From DAIDKA01 sp035506335 (GTDB taxonomy: Bacteria; Pseudomonadota; Gammaproteobacteria; Steroidobacterales; Steroidobacteraceae), in assembly GCA_035506335.1 (NCBI GenBank), contig DATJPN010000028.1, positions 1 to 13,920 of the forward strand: a stretch of 13,920 nt of DNA, written 5' to 3'. The notes beneath the pieces are model-generated. The model searched no databases, had not been told where the DNA came from, and was given only the letters and a program-made list of their open reading frames with translations. Both the position numbers and the translations under genes were made by a program. Positions 1 to 7,085 of this stretch are shown here, in pieces. Every line of letters begins with the position of its first letter. Positions within the stretch are counted from its first letter, which is position 1.

Positions 1-1
1 G

Positions 2-262
2 TCCACCCCGGGGCACGACAACCGCAGTTACGACATCACCGGCCCGGCGCTCATCGGGGTCCGCGATGTCGCCGCCGCGGCGAGCGCCGCGACTGGCAAG
101 GCCATCGTGCTCGTTCCCGCCGATCCGAATGCGCCGCCCGTGCGCGGCTTCGGCGGCCTTTCACTCGCCGTGACGAGCACCGCGGTCGCCGACCTCACCG
201 GACGTCCGGCCACCTCGATCCGGGAGTTCCTCGCCGCGCACCGGGACCGGCTGCTGGCGTAG
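2..262 (+). CDS. NmrA/SDR-like NAD(P)-binding oxidoreductase, C-terminal fragment
   Basis: The reading frame is open from the left edge of the window to a TAG at 260-262; only the last 86 residues are present, so start and cofactor-binding N-terminus lie outside. The segment near the beginning reads YDITGPALIGVRDVAAAAS, followed by ATGK, and near the end DLTGRPATSIREFL. This pattern (YxxTGP, an alanine-rich helix, then a TGRPxTSxxEFL tail) is typical of the C-terminal half of NmrA-like, YtfG-type atypical short-chain dehydrogenases that use NAD(P)H. The substrate cannot be told. It ends 20 bp before ackA on the same strand and could be the upstream member of that operon, although it may simply be a neighbour. 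Family call is reasonably sure; exact function is not. Confidence 0.7.
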   Translation, partial: STPGHDNRSYDITGPALIGVRDVAAAASAATGKAIVLVPADPNAPPVRGFGGLSLAVTSTAVADLTGRPATSIREFLAAHRDRLLA

Positions 263-282
263 ACCTGCGCGGAGCGAAGTCG

Positions 283-1485
283 TTGGAACAGGCGCAAGGA
301 TCCATCCTGGCCATCAACGGCGGCTCATCGAGCATCCGCTTCGCGCTGTTCGCCGCCGGGAACATCACGGAACGCACTCTGAGCGGCAAGATCGATCGCA
401 TCGGCCTGCCCGGAACCACCCTCACCGCGACGACCGCGGCGGCGCCCGTCACGGCCCTTCCAGCGGGTGACTTTCCGTCCTCGATCCGGTTCCTGCTCGA
501 CTGGCTGGACGAGCGTCAGGCGCTCGATGGCGTCGTCGCCGTCGGCCACCGCGTGGTTCATGGCATGCGCCATGCCGCGCCCGAACGCGTCACGCCGCAG
601 CTGCTCGCGCAACTGCGCGGCCTGATCGCCTACGACCCGGAGCACCTGCCGGCCGAGATCCGGCTGATGGAGGCGCTGCTGCAAAGGCTGCCGCAACGGC
701 CGCAGCTCGCCTGCTTCGACACCGCGTTCCACCGGACCCTGCCGCGGGTCGCGAGCGTGCTGCCGATCCCGCGGCGCTACGAGGCCCTGGGCGTGCGGCG
801 CTACGGGTTCCATGGGCTGTCGTACGCCTGCCTGATGGAGCAGCTCGCGGCGCTCGGTGATCCGGCGGCGCGCGCCGGGCGGGTGATCCTGGCGCACCTC
901 GGCAACGGTGCGAGCCTCGCGGCCGTGCGCGACGGCGCCTGCGTCGACACGACGATGGGCTTCACGCCGGCGGCGGGCGTGCCGATGAGCACCCGATCCG
1001 GTGACCTGGATCCGGGGCTCGTGAGCTTCCTCGCCGCAACCGAGCAGATGACCGCCGCCGCATTCCAGCGCATGGTCACCCGCGAATCCGGACTGCTGGG
1101 CGTATCCGGGACCAGTTCCGACGTGCGCGACCTGCTCGGGATGGAGACCACCGACATCCGCGCCGCCGAGGCGCTGGCCCTGTTCTGCCAGGAAATCCGC
1201 AAGCGCATCGGCGCCTTCGCCGCCGTCCTCGGCGGCCTCGACACGCTGGTGTTCAGCGCGGGCATCGGCGAGAACAGCGCCGTGATCCGCGGACGCATCT
1301 GCGCCGGCCTGGAGTTCCTCGGCCTGCGGCTGGACGAGCGCCGCAACGCCGCCCATGCCGGTGTCATCTCGACCTCCGGCAGCAACGTCACGGTTCGCGT
1401 GCTGCGCACCGACGAGGAGCGCATGATTGCGCAGCTCGTCAGGGATTACGTACGGCAGTGTGCCGGGGAGCAGAGTCTGGAGTGA
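283..1485 (+). CDS. ackA: Acetate kinase
   Basis: Cytoplasmic enzyme of the ASKHA fold that interconverts acetyl phosphate + ADP and acetate + ATP. The 400-residue length is normal. All signature motifs are visible: NGGSSSIRF at 12-20, GHRVVHG with Arg90, the His121 equivalent in YDPEHLP, FDTAFH with Asp146, YGFHGLSY with His177, HLGNGASL, MSTRSGDLDPG with Arg238, SGTSSDVRDL, FSAGIGENS, and the C-terminal TDEER (Glu378/379). These match the acetyl-phosphate and nucleotide-binding residues known in Methanosarcina acetate kinase, so activity is expected. The start is a TTG at 283, supported by GGAG at 271-274 eight bases upstream and by the motif immediately following. The stop lies 2 bp before the phosphoketolase ATG, so the two are almost certainly co-transcribed. 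With phosphoketolase upstream in the pathway, the likely direction is ATP formation. Confidence 0.97.
   Translation: MEQAQGSILAINGGSSSIRFALFAAGNITERTLSGKIDRIGLPGTTLTATTAAAPVTALPAGDFPSSIRFLLDWLDERQALDGVVAVGHRVVHGMRHAAPERVTPQLLAQLRGLIAYDPEHLPAEIRLMEALLQRLPQRPQLACFDTAFHRTLPRVASVLPIPRRYEALGVRRYGFHGLSYACLMEQLAALGDPAARAGRVILAHLGNGASLAAVRDGACVDTTMGFTPAAGVPMSTRSGDLDPGLVSFLAATEQMTAAAFQRMVTRESGLLGVSGTSSDVRDLLGMETTDIRAAEALALFCQEIRKRIGAFAAVLGGLDTLVFSAGIGENSAVIRGRICAGLEFLGLRLDERRNAAHAGVISTSGSNVTVRVLRTDEERMIAQLVRDYVRQCAGEQSLE
1479..1482 (+). promoter_or_regulatory. Ribosome binding site deciding the xfp start
   Basis: GGAG five bases before the ATG at 1488, inside the last codons of ackA. It favours the ATG at 1488 over an in-frame GTG at 1458, which would add ten unconserved residues and overlap ackA by 28 bp. 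Confidence 0.6.
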
Positions 1486-1487
1486 CT

Positions 1488-3845
1488 ATGGCCGCGGGTG
1501 AGGAGCTGCTGCATCGCATGGACGCCTACTGGCGCGCCGCGAACTACCTGTCCGTCGGACAGATCTACCTGCGCGACAATCCACTGCTGCGCAAACCCCT
1601 GAGTCTCGAGCACGTCAAGCCGATGCTCCTCGGTCACTGGGGCACGACACCGGGGCAGAACTTCATCTACGTGCACCTGAACCGCATCATCCGCGATTTC
1701 GACCTGAACATGATCTACCTGAGCGGGCCCGGACATGGCGGACCCGCGGTGGTCGCGAACACCTACCTCGAAGGCACGTACTCGGAAGTCTATCCGCGGA
1801 TCACGCAGGACGAGGCGGGACTCAGGCAGCTGTTCACCCAGTTCTCCTTTCCCGGCGGCATCCCGAGTCACGCCTCGCCGGAGTGCCCCGGATCCATCCA
1901 CGAAGGTGGGGAGCTCGGCTACTCGTTGAGCCACGCCTTCGGCGCGGTATTCGACAACCCGGACCTGATCGCCGCCTGTGTCGTCGGTGACGGCGAGGCG
2001 GAGACCGGGCCGCTCGCGACCGCCTGGCACTCGAACAAGTTCATCAATCCCATGCGCGATGGCGCGGTCCTGCCGATCTTGAACCTCAACGGTTACAAGA
2101 TCGCGAACCCGACCGTCCTCGCCCGCATCACCCGCGAGGAGCAGGAGCAGTTCTTCCGCGGCTGCGGCTGGAATCCATTGTTCGTGCGCGGCTGCGACCC
2201 CGAACCGATGCACGCCGCCATGGCCGCGGCCCTCGACGAAGCCGTGGCGCAGATCCGCGCGATCCGCCGCGACGCTTGCCCGGACGCCGCGGGCGCTCGC
2301 CCGCGCTGGCCGATGATCGTGCTCGAATCCCCGAAGGGCTGGTCGGGACCGAAGTTCATCGACGGCGTCGCGAACGAGGGCACGTTTCACTCGCACCAGG
2401 TGCCGCTGTCGGTATCGGCCCGGGAGCCCGCGCATCTCGCGCAGCTCGAAAGCTGGCTGCGCAGCTACCGCCCGGAGGAGCTCTTCGACGACAGCGGGCG
2501 GCTGCGGCCCGAGCTCGCGCAGCTCGCGCCCGCGGGCGAGCGACGCATGGGCGCGAATCCCCACGCCAACGGCGGCCTGCTGCTGCGTGACCTCACCATG
2601 CCCGACTTCTGCGCCTACGCCTGCGAGGTGCCCGCGCCGGGCGCGATGGGTCCCGGCGACACCCGGGTGCTCGCGCCATTCCTGCGCGACGTGATCGCCC
2701 TGAATGCGGCCGCTCGCAACTTCAGGGTCTTCGGACCCGATGAGACCATCTCGAACGGACTTACGGCGCTGTTCGAGGCGACGGCACGCCAGTGGAACGC
2801 CGACACGCGGGTGAACGACCAGTACCTGGCCGCCGACGGCCGCGTGATGGAGATGCTGAGCGAGCACCAGTGCCAGGGCTGGCTCGAAGGGTATCTGCTG
2901 ACCGGCCGCCACGGGCTCTTCAACTGCTACGAGGCCTTCGTCCACATCGTCGATTCGATGTTCAACCAGCACGCGAAGTGGCTGAAGGTGACGGCCGGCA
3001 TCCCGTGGCGTCGCGACATCGCCTCGTTGAACTACCTGCTCGCCTCGCATGTCTGGCGCCAGGATCACAACGGCTTCACCCACCAGGATCCGGGCTTCAT
3101 CGATCACGTCGTGAACAAGAAGGCCGGGGTCGTGCGCGTCTACCTGCCGCCGGATGCGAACTGCCTGCTATCCGTGATGGACCATTGCCTGCGCAGCAGG
3201 CACTACGTCAACGTCGTGATCGCCGGCAAGCATCCCTCCCCGCAATGGCTGTCGATGGATGCGGCCCTGAAACACTGCACCAAGGGCATCGACATCTGGG
3301 ACTGGGCGAGCAACGACCACACCGGTGAACCGGACGTCGTCATGGCCTGCGCCGGCGACGTGCCGACCCTGGAGACCCTGGCCGCCGTGTCGATCCTGCG
3401 ACAGCACCTGCCGGCGCTGCGGATCAGGGTGATCAACGTCGTCGATCTCATGAAACTCGAACCGCCGGGCGAGCATCCGCACGGCCTGGACGACCTCGAG
3501 TTCGACGCGCTGTTCACGCGCGACAAGCCGGTCGTCTTCGCGTTTCACGCCTACCCCTGGCTGATCCACCGCCTGACCTACCGCCGCACCAACCATGGTA
3601 ATTTCCACGTCCGGGGCTACAAGGAGGAAGGCACCATCACCACCCCCTTCGACATGACGGTGCGCAACGACCTCGACCGTTTCCACCTGGCGATGGACGT
3701 CATCGACCGGGTGCCCGCGAGCGGCACGCCGGGGCTCTACCTGAAGCAGCAGCTGCAGAACAGGCTGATCGAGCACCGGCGCTACATCGAAGCCCACGGT
3801 CTCGACATGCCCGAAGTGCGCGACTGGCGCTGGCAGGTGCCGTGA
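1488..3845 (+). CDS. xfp: Xylulose-5-phosphate/fructose-6-phosphate phosphoketolase
   Basis: Thiamine-diphosphate enzyme that cleaves xylulose-5-P (or fructose-6-P) with phosphate to acetyl phosphate plus glyceraldehyde-3-P (or erythrose-4-P). The 785 residues fit the usual size of about 790-800. Seen motifs: LGHWGTTPGQNF with His50, SGPGHGGPA with His83, SFPGGIPSHASPECPGSIHEG, the diphosphate/Mg site GDGEAETGP at 167-175 with NLNGYKI (Asn201), FGPDETISN with Glu419, then QGWLEGYLLTGRHG and a complete C-terminal domain through NHGNFHVRGY. No catalytic residue appears missing, so the enzyme should be active. The product acetyl phosphate is the substrate of the adjoining acetate kinase, forming a short ATP-producing route that needs no electron acceptor. 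Its stop overlaps the start of the next Usp gene (GTGA), indicating translational coupling. Whether it prefers the C5 or C6 sugar cannot be read from sequence alone. Confidence 0.97.
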   Translation: MAAGEELLHRMDAYWRAANYLSVGQIYLRDNPLLRKPLSLEHVKPMLLGHWGTTPGQNFIYVHLNRIIRDFDLNMIYLSGPGHGGPAVVANTYLEGTYSEVYPRITQDEAGLRQLFTQFSFPGGIPSHASPECPGSIHEGGELGYSLSHAFGAVFDNPDLIAACVVGDGEAETGPLATAWHSNKFINPMRDGAVLPILNLNGYKIANPTVLARITREEQEQFFRGCGWNPLFVRGCDPEPMHAAMAAALDEAVAQIRAIRRDACPDAAGARPRWPMIVLESPKGWSGPKFIDGVANEGTFHSHQVPLSVSAREPAHLAQLESWLRSYRPEELFDDSGRLRPELAQLAPAGERRMGANPHANGGLLLRDLTMPDFCAYACEVPAPGAMGPGDTRVLAPFLRDVIALNAAARNFRVFGPDETISNGLTALFEATARQWNADTRVNDQYLAADGRVMEMLSEHQCQGWLEGYLLTGRHGLFNCYEAFVHIVDSMFNQHAKWLKVTAGIPWRRDIASLNYLLASHVWRQDHNGFTHQDPGFIDHVVNKKAGVVRVYLPPDANCLLSVMDHCLRSRHYVNVVIAGKHPSPQWLSMDAALKHCTKGIDIWDWASNDHTGEPDVVMACAGDVPTLETLAAVSILRQHLPALRIRVINVVDLMKLEPPGEHPHGLDDLEFDALFTRDKPVVFAFHAYPWLIHRLTYRRTNHGNFHVRGYKEEGTITTPFDMTVRNDLDRFHLAMDVIDRVPASGTPGLYLKQQLQNRLIEHRRYIEAHGLDMPEVRDWRWQVP

Positions 3846-4729
3846 ACGCCCCGCACCGGATCCTCGTGGCCACCGATTTTTCCCCTGCGGGACACGCCGC
3901 CGTGGCGCGAGCCGGGCAGCTCGCGCAACAGTACGGCGCTGAGCTGACGGTCTTTCACGCGACCCCCGACTGGCGGCTGTTCTCGCACCGCGCCACCGCC
4001 CATCAGGAGCACTACGCGCAGATCACGAGCAACGCCGATGAGCTGATGCGCGCCGAGATCGGCTGGCTCGAAAGCCGGTTCCACCTGCACCCGCGCAGCG
4101 AAATCCACCGCGACCGCGCGACCTTGGGCATAGTCCGGGCCATCGAGTCGGTCCAGCCCGACCTGCTCGTGATCGGCGCCGGCGGCGAACAGGTCCTGCC
4201 CTCAGGCTCCACCGTCCTGGGCGGGACCGCGCTCAAGCTGATCTCGCGGCTCACGCTACCCGTGCTGCTGGTGCGCAATCCCGCGCCCGACCCCTACCAG
4301 TCGACGATGGCGGCGGTGTTCGGCGAGCCCGGCGTCACACAGTCACTGGTGAGATGGGCCGACCTGCTCGCGGGTTCCGGAGTCTGTCATGTCGTGCGGG
4401 CCTACGAGGCGCCGTACCTTCACCGGATGCGGCTGTGCCGGTTGAGCGAGGCGCAAATCACCGAGTGCGCGGAAGAGCAGCGGCACCTGGCGCAGGAGGA
4501 ATGCGCGGCCCTCGGCCGGAACGTCCATCCGACATCGCGCCTGGTCTTCCACATCGTACGCGGTACGCCGCTGCCGACCGTTCTCGACCAGGTTACCCTG
4601 CATGCGCCGCAACTGCTCGTGATCGGGCAACATCCGCATCTCGCGGACGAGCACCCGGGCGGCTGGGCGGCCGGACTGGGCGCGCGGCTCGCGTATCACA
4701 GCCCGACGGACGTTCTGCTCGTGCCCTGA
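3842..4729 (+). CDS. Tandem universal stress protein (two Usp domains)
   Basis: A 295-residue cytoplasmic protein with two Usp domains. Domain 1 (about residues 4-143) begins HRILVATDFSPAGHAAVARA and ends DLLVIGAGGE...GGTALKLISRLTLPVLLVRNP, a somewhat relaxed version of the ATP-binding GxxGx9GS/T loop. Domain 2 (about 155-295) is more divergent: it keeps the terminal beta strand (QLLVIGQHPH ... TDVLLVP) but the glycine loop is poorly conserved, so nucleotide binding there is doubtful. The start is the GTG at 3842, overlapping the xfp stop by four bases; the conserved first beta strand begins six residues later, which supports it. Usp proteins accumulate under starvation and low oxygen. Being the last gene of ackA-xfp-usp, it is probably induced together with the phosphoketolase route. 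No specific orthologue recognised. Confidence 0.9.
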   Translation: MNAPHRILVATDFSPAGHAAVARAGQLAQQYGAELTVFHATPDWRLFSHRATAHQEHYAQITSNADELMRAEIGWLESRFHLHPRSEIHRDRATLGIVRAIESVQPDLLVIGAGGEQVLPSGSTVLGGTALKLISRLTLPVLLVRNPAPDPYQSTMAAVFGEPGVTQSLVRWADLLAGSGVCHVVRAYEAPYLHRMRLCRLSEAQITECAEEQRHLAQEECAALGRNVHPTSRLVFHIVRGTPLPTVLDQVTLHAPQLLVIGQHPHLADEHPGGWAAGLGARLAYHSPTDVLLVP

Positions 4730-4737
4730 GAGGGCAC
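4721..4737. terminator. Hairpin between convergent genes, possible bidirectional terminator
   Basis: GTGCCCT-GAG-AGGGCAC is a perfect 7-bp inverted repeat with a 3-base loop. It spans the stop codon of the Usp gene on the plus strand and ends one base before the stop of the CBS gene on the minus strand (4738). Position between two convergent genes with 8 bp separating them suits a shared terminator. There is no T-run on either side, so it may act with Rho or merely stabilise both 3' ends. Confidence 0.5.
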
Positions 4738-5193
4738 TCAGGGCCGCATCACCCGTTCGCGATTCTGCCCGCCGCGAATCGCACCCGAAAGAACCGACAG
4801 CTGGTCGGCCACGAAGTCCAGCACGTCATCGAGCGAGAGCACGCCGACCAGCTCGTTGCGCGACCCGACCACCGGCACGCGGCGCACCCCCAGGTCGCGC
4901 ATGTGACGCAGCACCGCCGGGACCGACTGACCCTCCGCGACGGTGAGCGGATTGCGGGTCATGATGTCCACGACCTTCAGCTCGCCGGGTTGGGTGTCGC
5001 GGCCGACGACCGTGGTCACGATGTCGCGGTCCGTCAGCACCCCCTGCACCCGGCGATCGGTGCCGCCGGCGACGGGTTCGACGACCACGAGCATGCCGAC
5101 GTGCTGCTCGCGCATCACCCGTGCCGCATCGGCGAGGCTCGCCTCGGGCTCGATCGTCACGGCTTCCCGGCGGCAGATGCTTCCGACACTCAT
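4738..5193 (-). CDS. Two-CBS-domain protein (Hrp1-like)
   Basis: A 151-residue soluble protein made almost entirely of a Bateman module: CBS1 at about 5-64 (AVTIEPEASLADAARVM...GVLTDRDIV) and CBS2 at about 76-131 (IMTRNPLTVAEGQSV...GVLSLDDVLDFV). Stand-alone CBS pairs commonly bind AMP, ADP, ATP or NAD-type ligands and report energy state; the TDRD (54-57) and SLDD (120-123) motifs sit where ribose or phosphate contacts occur in the family. The mycobacterial DosR-regulon protein Hrp1 has the same architecture. The start is the ATG at 5193, with AGGAG nine bases upstream; a longer frame to 5241 would overlap the kinase gene. The gene begins 5 bp after the histidine kinase stop, so the two form one operon. 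Ligand and partner are not shown by the sequence; a regulatory role towards the kinase is inference. Confidence 0.92.
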   Translation of the reverse strand: MSVGSICRREAVTIEPEASLADAARVMREQHVGMLVVVEPVAGGTDRRVQGVLTDRDIVTTVVGRDTQPGELKVVDIMTRNPLTVAEGQSVPAVLRHMRDLGVRRVPVVGSRNELVGVLSLDDVLDFVADQLSVLSGAIRGGQNRERVMRP

Positions 5194-5198
5194 GCTCG

Positions 5199-5960
5199 TC
5201 AACTCCTGGCGGTATCCTGCGGCAAGCGGATGAAGAAACACGCGCCACGGGGTACGTTCGGCCGATAGCCCAGCGATCCCCCGTGCGCCTTGGCGATGGT
5301 ATTGCTGATCGGCAGCCCCAGGCCCGTCGCATTATCCCGCGTGGAAAAGTATGGATCGAACATGCGCTCGACGGCGGCCTCGTCGAGTCCCGGACCGGTG
5401 TCGGTGACCCGGATCTCGACCTCGCCCGAGGTGGCCAGGGCCGTGCTGATCGCCAGCTCCCGCGGTTCCGGAACCGATGAGAGCGCCTCGATGCCGTTGC
5501 GGACCAGGTTCAGGATCACATGCTGGATCTGCACCGGGTCGACCGTGACCCGCGGCAGGTCCGTCGCAAGCTGCAGCGAAACAGTAACGCCGTGCACGCG
5601 CGCGTCGCTGTGCACCAGCGTCATGATGGCGCCAATGACCGAGTCCACGTCCGTCGAGGTCCGATCCACCGCCCGGCTGCGCGCCAGGCTCTGCAGCCGC
5701 CGCATGATCTCGCTCGCCCGTACCGCCTGGACCGTGATTTCCCTCAGCGCCTGCCGGCAGTCCTCCAGGCTGAACGACGGCCGGGCCAGGAGGCGCTCGC
5801 AGGCCTGCGCGTAGTTCGCGATGGCCGTAAGGGGCTGATTGAGCTCGTGGGCGATGCCCGCCGCCATCTCCCCGATGGTCGCCAGGCGCGATACCGTGAG
5901 CATGCGCGCCTGCAGTTCGCCGGCCGAGACCGGCTGTGCCGTTTGATCCGAGTGTTGCAT
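5199..5960 (-). CDS. Sensor-domain-less histidine kinase, FixL/NtrB-type catalytic core
   Basis: A 253-residue kinase consisting of little more than the catalytic core. HisKA: GEMAAGIAHELNQPLTAIANYAQ with phospho-acceptor His38, then HATPase_c with N box NLVRNGIEAL (Asn155), G1 box DTGPGLDE (Asp187), F box FDPYFST and G2 GLGLPIS (about 213-219). All catalytic motifs are intact. The HxxxNQPLTAI form of the H box is typical of FixL, DctB and ThcB-like kinases that pair with FixJ/NarL-type regulators, and a fixJ-like gene is divergent next door. No PAS, GAF, HAMP or membrane segment precedes the kinase; only about 37 residues lie before His38, so the sensory input must come from elsewhere, perhaps from the CBS protein whose gene follows 5 bp later. 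Start: ATG at 5960, with GGGG about ten bases upstream. An in-frame ATG at 6062 would add 34 residues without recognisable domain and would occupy the divergent promoter region. Confidence 0.9.
   Translation of the reverse strand: MQHSDQTAQPVSAGELQARMLTVSRLATIGEMAAGIAHELNQPLTAIANYAQACERLLARPSFSLEDCRQALREITVQAVRASEIMRRLQSLARSRAVDRTSTDVDSVIGAIMTLVHSDARVHGVTVSLQLATDLPRVTVDPVQIQHVILNLVRNGIEALSSVPEPRELAISTALATSGEVEIRVTDTGPGLDEAAVERMFDPYFSTRDNATGLGLPISNTIAKAHGGSLGYRPNVPRGACFFIRLPQDTARS
5203..5207 (-). promoter_or_regulatory. Ribosome binding site of the CBS gene
   Basis: On the minus strand AGGAG lies nine bases upstream of the ATG at 5193, within the final codons of the upstream kinase gene. It decides the start of the CBS gene and implies translational coupling with the kinase. 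Confidence 0.6.
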
Positions 5961-6125
5961 CGCAGGTGCGCCCCAATGGATGGCCGCGGGTAGTGTAGGG
6001 TCGTGGTAAGTCAGTGGCGATGGTTGCTTGTACCTAGTAACCGTTAATCCCGCTACGTACATCCACTGATCGATTCCGCGACCGGATTGGAATTAAGATC
6101 GATCGAGTACCCAGGGGAGAATGCC
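5961..6125. promoter_or_regulatory. Divergent intergenic region, kinase/CBS operon versus DUF2934/FixJ operon
   Basis: These 165 bases must hold the promoters of both divergent operons. The stretch 6030-6110 is markedly more AT-rich than its surroundings. I see a TACGTA palindrome at 6054-6059, the octamer TAATCCCG at 6045-6052 (also present in the other divergent region at 11126-11133), and an exact GATCGAT repeat at 6068-6074 and 6097-6103, 29 bp apart. No convincing sigma70 -35/-10 pair is visible on either strand, so activator-dependent promoters are possible. The specific binding protein cannot be named. Confidence 0.45.
6114..6119 (+). promoter_or_regulatory. Ribosome binding site of the DUF2934 gene
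   Basis: GGGGAG six bases upstream of the ATG at 6126. It selects this start over an in-frame TTG at 6087 and over an ATG at 6121 in another frame. Confidence 0.65.
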
Positions 6126-6404
6126 ATGGAATCCACATCCCATTCGCTGCAGGATCACGCGATCCCGCTTGCGGACCTGTTCGAATCAGCGCCGGTCCAT
6201 CCCTCGCACGAGGCTGCCAACGGCGCCTGCCATGCGTTCGAGATGTATGAGGCCCGCAATGCGAAGGTGCGGGAGGCCGCCTATCTGCGGGCGCAGGCGC
6301 GCGGCTTCGCGCCCGGTCACGAGCTCGATGACTGGCTGGCCGCCGAACACGAGGTCGACGCCTGCCTGTTCGCCGAGATCGCACCGGTCGGATTCGTTGG
6401 CTGA
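6126..6404 (+). CDS. Small DUF2934-domain protein
   Basis: A 92-residue soluble protein. The N-terminal 40 residues are not recognisable. Residues about 45-80 (VREAAYLRAQARGFAPGHELDDWLAAEHEVDA) match the DUF2934 pattern: an RExAYxxxxxRGxxxGxxxDDW helix pair followed by LxAExE. This domain has no established biochemical role and is often found in short proteins near stress, stress-regulator or transport genes. The ATG at 6126 has a good GGGGAG site. Its stop overlaps the start of the FixJ-type regulator by one base (TGATG at 6402-6406), and the regulator has no clear ribosome site of its own, so translation of the regulator probably depends on this gene. It may thus act partly as a leader cistron; a direct regulatory function is possible but unproven. 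Confidence 0.75.
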   Translation: MESTSHSLQDHAIPLADLFESAPVHPSHEAANGACHAFEMYEARNAKVREAAYLRAQARGFAPGHELDDWLAAEHEVDACLFAEIAPVGFVG

Positions 6405-7054
6405 TGGATGAAAAGTCGTCAGGTGATCGACGGCACGCCGCTGCAACCGTTTTCGTGGTCGATGACGACGAGGGCGTCCGCGACTCGCTGCGCTTCCTGT
6501 TGAAGTCCGTCGGCCTCGCTACCAGGACGCTGGCGTCGGCGTCCGAGTTCCTCGCGAGCTACGATCCGGCGCAGGCGGGCTGCCTGATCCTGGACGTGCG
6601 CATGCCGGGCATGAGTGGTCTGGAACTGCAGCAGCAGCTGAACGTGCGCGGGGCCACGATCCCGGTGATCTTCATCACCGGACACGGCGACATTCCGATG
6701 GCGGTCGAGGCCATGCAGCACGGGGCGTTCGACTTCCTGCAGAAGCCCTTCCGTGACCAGGACCTCATCGACCGCATCCAGAAGGCCCTCGCGAAGGACG
6801 CGCGGGACCGCGGCGCCCTGCGGCAGCACGAGCAGATCCGCGCGCGCTTCGAGACCCTCACGCCGCGCGAACACGAAGTGCTGGCGCTCATGGTCCGTGG
6901 CATGCCGAACAAGGTCATGGCGGCGGAGCTGGGCGTGAGCCAGCGCACGGTCGAAATTCACCGCGCACGGGTCATGGAAAAGAGCGCGGCAGGCTCGCTG
7001 GCGCATCTCGTGCGGATGTACCTGGATCTGCAGGCCGAGACGCATCCGCATTAG
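6404..7054 (+). CDS. FixJ-type response regulator (REC + LuxR HTH)
   Basis: A 216-residue DNA-binding response regulator. The receiver domain (about 14-130) has the acidic pocket VVDDDEG at 18-24, phospho-acceptor Asp64 in LILDVRMPGMSG, switch Thr92 in FITGHGDIPMAV and Lys114 in LQKPF, all intact. The FITGHGDIPMAV-x-AMxxGAxDFLxKPF block is diagnostic of the FixJ/TodT/StyR branch. The C-terminal helix-turn-helix of the LuxR/GerE type covers about 151-213 (LTPREHEVLALMVRGMPNKVMAAELGVS, then RTVEIHRARV). It probably dimerises on phosphorylation and activates stress or low-oxygen genes, including possibly the neighbouring operons. Candidate phosphodonors are the divergent sensorless kinase and the hybrid kinase 31 bp downstream. 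The ATG at 6404 overlaps the previous stop and lacks an obvious Shine-Dalgarno site. Assignment as true FixJ (nitrogen fixation) is not claimed. Confidence 0.95.
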   Translation: MDEKSSGDRRHAAATVFVVDDDEGVRDSLRFLLKSVGLATRTLASASEFLASYDPAQAGCLILDVRMPGMSGLELQQQLNVRGATIPVIFITGHGDIPMAVEAMQHGAFDFLQKPFRDQDLIDRIQKALAKDARDRGALRQHEQIRARFETLTPREHEVLALMVRGMPNKVMAAELGVSQRTVEIHRARVMEKSAAGSLAHLVRMYLDLQAETHPH

Positions 7055-7085
7055 CTTGCCCCGGCACGAGGGCATATCATAGGAA

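Noticed and set aside
1446..3107. Long open frame on the minus strand opposite xfp (553 codons)
   Set aside because: It lies opposite a clear phosphoketolase gene, has low-complexity Arg/Val/Asp-rich composition and no recognisable motif; antisense frames stay open in GC-rich coding DNA.
6004..6018. Sigma54-like element (TGG at 6004, GC at 6017-6018, correct spacing)
   Set aside because: Only part of the consensus matches (TGGTAAG for TGGCACG and TGGC for TTGC), and no sigma54-activator gene is present in the window.
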